A stretch of DNA of 7,685 nt from Candidatus Aminicenantes bacterium UBA876 (GTDB lineage Bacteria > Acidobacteriota > Aminicenantia > UBA2199): the NCBI GenBank assembly GCA_002294665.1, contig DBFQ01000021.1, positions 1 to 7,685 of the forward strand. The letters run 5' to 3'. Positions 5,653-7,685 of the stretch are shown piece by piece. Positions within the stretch are counted from its first letter, which is position 1. Each line of letters starts with the position of its first letter. The notes below the pieces were generated by a model. That model saw only the letters and a list, made by a program, of their open reading frames with translations. It was not told the DNA's origin and ran no database searches. The translations under genes were made by a program, and so were the position numbers.

Positions 5653-5919
5653 ATGAAAGTTCAACCTTTGGATGACCGCGTGCTGGTAAAGCCCGTTGAG
5701 GAGGAGCAGCAGAGCGGCTCCATCATTATCCCCGACACGGCCAAGGAAAAACCGATTGTCGGTGAAGTCAAGGCCGTTGGTACGGACGAAGAGATTCAGA
5801 AACTCATCAAGGTCGGTGACCGGGTGATCTTCGGCAAGTACGCCGGCGAAGAGATCAAGCTTGAAGGCGAGAAACACCTGATCATTTCCCGTTCCGACCT
5901 GTTGGGGAAAATCGAATAA
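5653..5919 (+). CDS. groES: Co-chaperonin GroES (Hsp10)
   Basis: The 88-residue product matches GroES throughout. It opens with MKVQPLDDRVLVKPVEEE, then has the mobile loop GSIIIPDTAKEKP (at about 20-32) that binds GroEL, then VGEVKAVG, VGDRVIFGKYAGEEIKLEG and the C-terminal SRSDLLGKIE. It is slightly shorter than most bacterial GroES (about 95 residues) but complete at both ends. GroES caps the GroEL ring in the cytoplasm for ATP-driven protein folding. The gene is unusual in standing alone: the next gene, only about 70 bases away, is on the opposite strand and is not groEL. It is divergent from the phosphodiesterase gene. Confidence 0.97.
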   Translation: MKVQPLDDRVLVKPVEEEQQSGSIIIPDTAKEKPIVGEVKAVGTDEEIQKLIKVGDRVIFGKYAGEEIKLEGEKHLIISRSDLLGKIE

Positions 5920-5924
5920 TTCCC

Positions 5925-6026
5925 CGCGTCCGTAAGCGCTTCATGACGCGCGGATGGGAACAGCCTTTCCTTCAAGGCCCAAAGCCTTGATTCAAGGGGT
6001 TCCGCTGCTGGGGAGCGGTTCCCCTT
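5925..6026. other. Cluster of three stem-loops between convergent groES and rlmB-like genes
   Basis: CGCGTC (5925-5930) pairs with GACGCG (5945-5950). TCAAGGC (5972-5978) pairs with GCCTTGA (5984-5990) around a CCAAA loop. AAGGGG-TT-CCGCT (5994-6006) pairs with AGCGG-TT-CCCCTT (6014-6026), apart from an internal TT/TT mismatch. The third lies within the last codons of the rlmB-like gene. None is followed by a long T-run, so a bidirectional termination region is plausible but unproven. Confidence 0.4.
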
Positions 6027-6753
6027 TCAGGTGTCTTTGCCGCCGAATCTCAAACAAAAGGATACCGGCGGCGACCGATACGTTGAGTGATTCGACTTCC
6101 GGACAGATCGGGATCCCGACCTGTTGATCCACCTGCCGCAACACCGTCGGGGAGATTCCGCCCGCTTCACTTCCCACAACCAGCACAAGGGGTACGGTGA
6201 AATCGGCCTGTGCGTAATTGCGCGCGCCGGACACGGCCCCGAATATCCAGTACCCCGATCGTTTCATCAGATCCAGGTCGTCGGTCAATTTTCTGGAAAC
6301 CACGATCCGGCTCTGCAGCAACGCACCGGCGGAAGCGTGGAGAACGGCCTCGTTCAAGGGAGCGCTGCGCCGACGGGGAAGGATCACCCCGTCCACGCCC
6401 GCGGCCGCCGCCGAACGCAGCAATGCCCCCATGTTGCCGGTATCGGTCACTCCGTCCAGCAAAACAAAAAGACGGTTCCGTGCAGCCTGCAGCGCCGCCT
6501 GCAGCGGGATCGGTTCCACCGCGGCGATCTCGGCGCATACCCCCTGGTTGACGCCGCCGGCGCGGCGGTCCAGCGCTTCGCGGGGAACAAACTGATACAG
6601 TATTTCCCGCTCCCGGCACAGGTTCTTCAACTGCTGCACGCGGTGATCGCGCTGATTGCGGCTGATCCAGACTTTCTGCACCGGCCGGCCGGCGCGCAGC
6701 GCTTCAATAAGGGCGTTCATCGAGGTGATCATCATGTTGAGATCATTATACAT
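5992..6753 (-). CDS. rlmB: TrmH/SpoU-family 23S rRNA 2'-O-methyltransferase (RlmB-like)
   Basis: The 253-residue product has the RlmB layout. An N-terminal substrate-binding part (about 10-75) includes NALIEALRAGRPVQKVWI and NQGVCAEI. The SPOUT methyltransferase part follows with LLDGVTDTGNMGALLRSA (98-115; Asn107, Arg113), VVGSEAGGI (192-200) and the knot motif ESLNVSVAAGILLFE (221-235), which bind S-adenosylmethionine. RlmB methylates the ribose of one guanosine in the peptidyl-transferase loop of 23S rRNA. A related tRNA or rRNA target cannot be excluded. Motif 1 reads D-T-G-N rather than the common D-P-x-N. The ATG at 6753 has GAGG 6 bases upstream; later in-frame ATGs at 6735, 6732 and 6720 lack a ribosome site. 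It is convergent with groES and divergent from the YycJ-like gene. Confidence 0.9.
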   Translation of the reverse strand: MYNDLNMMITSMNALIEALRAGRPVQKVWISRNQRDHRVQQLKNLCREREILYQFVPREALDRRAGGVNQGVCAEIAAVEPIPLQAALQAARNRLFVLLDGVTDTGNMGALLRSAAAAGVDGVILPRRRSAPLNEAVLHASAGALLQSRIVVSRKLTDDLDLMKRSGYWIFGAVSGARNYAQADFTVPLVLVVGSEAGGISPTVLRQVDQQVGIPICPEVESLNVSVAAGILLFEIRRQRHLKGEPLPSSGTP

Positions 6754-6787
6754 CGCCGGCCTCAGCGCTGCAAAACCATGCCCGCGC

Positions 6788-6816
6788 TTGTTGCCGCACC
6801 CCGGTTGTGTTACACT
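6788..6816 (+). promoter_or_regulatory. Candidate promoter of the YycJ-like gene
   Basis: TTGTTG (6788-6793, 3 of 6) is followed after 17 bases by TACACT (6811-6816, 4 of 6), with a TG at 6808-6809 giving an extended -10 box. Initiation near 6823 would leave a leader of about 40 bases. This is a moderate match by eye. Confidence 0.35.
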
Positions 6817-6862
6817 GCAAGCGGCTCTTCCAGTGCCGTTTTCCCGAACCGGTGCAACAGCG

Positions 6863-7639
6863 ATGATTGAATTCTACAGTCTCGGCAGCAGCTCGCGGGG
6901 CAATGCGTTTCTGATCCGCACCGGGACCGATCACTGGCTGATCGACGCCGGCCTGAGCGCCGCTGAAATCACCCGCGAACTGCATGGCTACAACCTGACT
7001 CCCGACCGCCTGGCGGGCATCTGGATTACCCATGAGCACATCGACCATGTCCGCGGACTGGGCGCGTTGCTGCGCCGGGCCCCCGTTCCGGTTTTCATTT
7101 CACCCCGATGCCTCGCGGCCTCCGGCATGCGGCTTCCCCGGGAGCTGGTGATTCCCATCCAGGCTGGTGAGGTCGTGAGCGCGGGGGCGGCAGAAATCCG
7201 CGTCCGGGCCAAATATCATGATGCCGCAGATCCGCTGTTTTTTACCTTCGTTTACGCGCAGCGGGCGGTCAGCATCATCACCGACCTGGGGTTCGCCTGT
7301 GACAACGTGCTCGCGGCGGTCGCCGAATCAGATGGCCTGATTCTGGAAGCCAATCACGACCCGGCCATGTTAATCCGGGGACCCTACCCGTTGTTTTTGC
7401 AGCGTCGCGTCAGCGGAGACCACGGTCATCTCTCCAATTATCAGGCCGCCGACCTGCTGATCCGGGCAGCGACACCGCGGCTGCGCCATGTCCTGCTGGC
7501 GCATATTTCACGCACCAACAACACGGATGCCACCGCCTTGAAAACGATTCTGGACGCCCTGTCCGCCAGGCCCGGCGCGTCCTTACCGCGCCTGTACACC
7601 GCCCCCCATTGCGGCGGAACCACTCCGATCAAGTTATAA
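6863..7639 (+). CDS. YycJ/WalJ-like metallo-beta-lactamase-fold hydrolase
   Basis: The 258-residue product begins MIEFYSLGSSSRGNAFLI, the typical opening of the YycJ/WalJ family. That fixes the ATG at 6863, although the frame is open further upstream; the ribosome site there is weak. The metal-binding motif T-H-E-H-I-D-H is at about 55-61, followed by SIITDLG, LEANHDPAML, SGDHGHLSNYQAADLL and AHISRTNN, all in family order. These carry the remaining metal ligands. Family members are metal-dependent hydrolases reported to act as DNA exonucleases. In Firmicutes the gene often sits in the walRK operon; here there is no such two-component system, so a role in cell-wall signalling is not supported. 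Complete at both ends. Confidence 0.9.
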   Translation: MIEFYSLGSSSRGNAFLIRTGTDHWLIDAGLSAAEITRELHGYNLTPDRLAGIWITHEHIDHVRGLGALLRRAPVPVFISPRCLAASGMRLPRELVIPIQAGEVVSAGAAEIRVRAKYHDAADPLFFTFVYAQRAVSIITDLGFACDNVLAAVAESDGLILEANHDPAMLIRGPYPLFLQRRVSGDHGHLSNYQAADLLIRAATPRLRHVLLAHISRTNNTDATALKTILDALSARPGASLPRLYTAPHCGGTTPIKL

Positions 7640-7643
7640 AAAA

Positions 7644-7685
7644 AGTTGGAGAGTTGGAGAGTTGAAAAGTTGGAAAGTTGGAAAG
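7644..7685. repeat. Octanucleotide tandem repeat, truncated by the window edge
   Basis: Starting 5 bases after the stop codon of the YycJ-like gene, the unit AGTTGGAR repeats in perfect 8-base register: AGTTGGAG twice, AGTTGAAA once, AGTTGGAA twice, then AG at the edge (5.25 copies). The pattern probably continues beyond the window. All variation is G/A within the unit, so one strand is purine-rich and T-containing but free of C. The opposite strand reads as repeated CAACTCTC/CAACTTTC. Confidence 0.9.

Noticed and set aside
6745..6750. Perfect TATAAT on the minus strand at the start of the rlmB-like gene, suggesting a leaderless transcript
   Set aside because: It overlaps codons 2-4 after an ATG with a GAGG ribosome site, and its -35 partner (TTGCAG) matches only 3 of 6. 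Probably a coincidence of the codons.
6124..6870. Plus-strand open frame of 248 codons opposite the rlmB-like gene
   Set aside because: It is antisense to clear SPOUT methyltransferase motifs, has no recognisable domain and runs into the start of the YycJ-like gene.

Overview
This GC-rich window carries ten protein-coding genes on both strands. It looks like ordinary chromosome of a Gram-negative (diderm) bacterium. The diderm inference rests on two lipoprotein signal peptides, a LapA-type inner-membrane protein, and an anti-sigma-like protein with a long Pro/Ala-rich periplasmic linker and a TonB-like C-terminal domain. I cannot assign the phylum from sequence alone. Acidobacteriota or a related deep lineage would fit the gene styles, but that is a guess. 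There is no sign of phage, plasmid, transposon, CRISPR, tRNA or rRNA.

Layout. 1-802 (-): 5' part of a sulfatase/alkaline-phosphatase-superfamily lipoprotein, cut by the window edge. It has a leader containing a strong hairpin and a possible promoter. 1005-1685 (-): a VKOR-type disulfide-generating membrane protein. 1768-2235 (-): a MaoC-like hot-dog enoyl-CoA hydratase. 2236-2399: a divergent control region with two inverted repeats. 2400-3281 (+): an ECF-like sigma factor, overlapping by 4 bases 3278-4261 (+), its zinc-finger anti-sigma-like membrane partner. 4201-4542 (-) and 4544-5491 (-): a LapA-domain protein and a glycerophosphodiester phosphodiesterase lipoprotein. Their operon runs tail-to-tail into the anti-sigma gene with a 61-base overlap. 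5653-5919 (+): groES with a near-consensus promoter but no groEL beside it. 5992-6753 (-): a TrmH/RlmB-type rRNA 2'-O-methyltransferase. 6863-7639 (+): a YycJ/WalJ-like metallo-beta-lactamase-fold hydrolase. 7644-7685: an 8-base tandem repeat running off the window.

The most notable unit is the sigma/anti-sigma pair at 2400-4261. A sigma factor with a long region between its sigma2 and sigma4 parts is translationally coupled to a one-TM protein. That protein has a cytoplasmic C-x24-H-x3-C-x2-C zinc signature, a disordered periplasmic linker, and a C-terminal domain resembling TonB_C. This would make a plausible envelope-sensing circuit with an unusual sensor domain. Several neighbours (LapA, the GDPD lipoprotein, the VKOR protein, the sulfatase-like lipoprotein) are also envelope proteins, but no shared regulation can be shown from the sequence.
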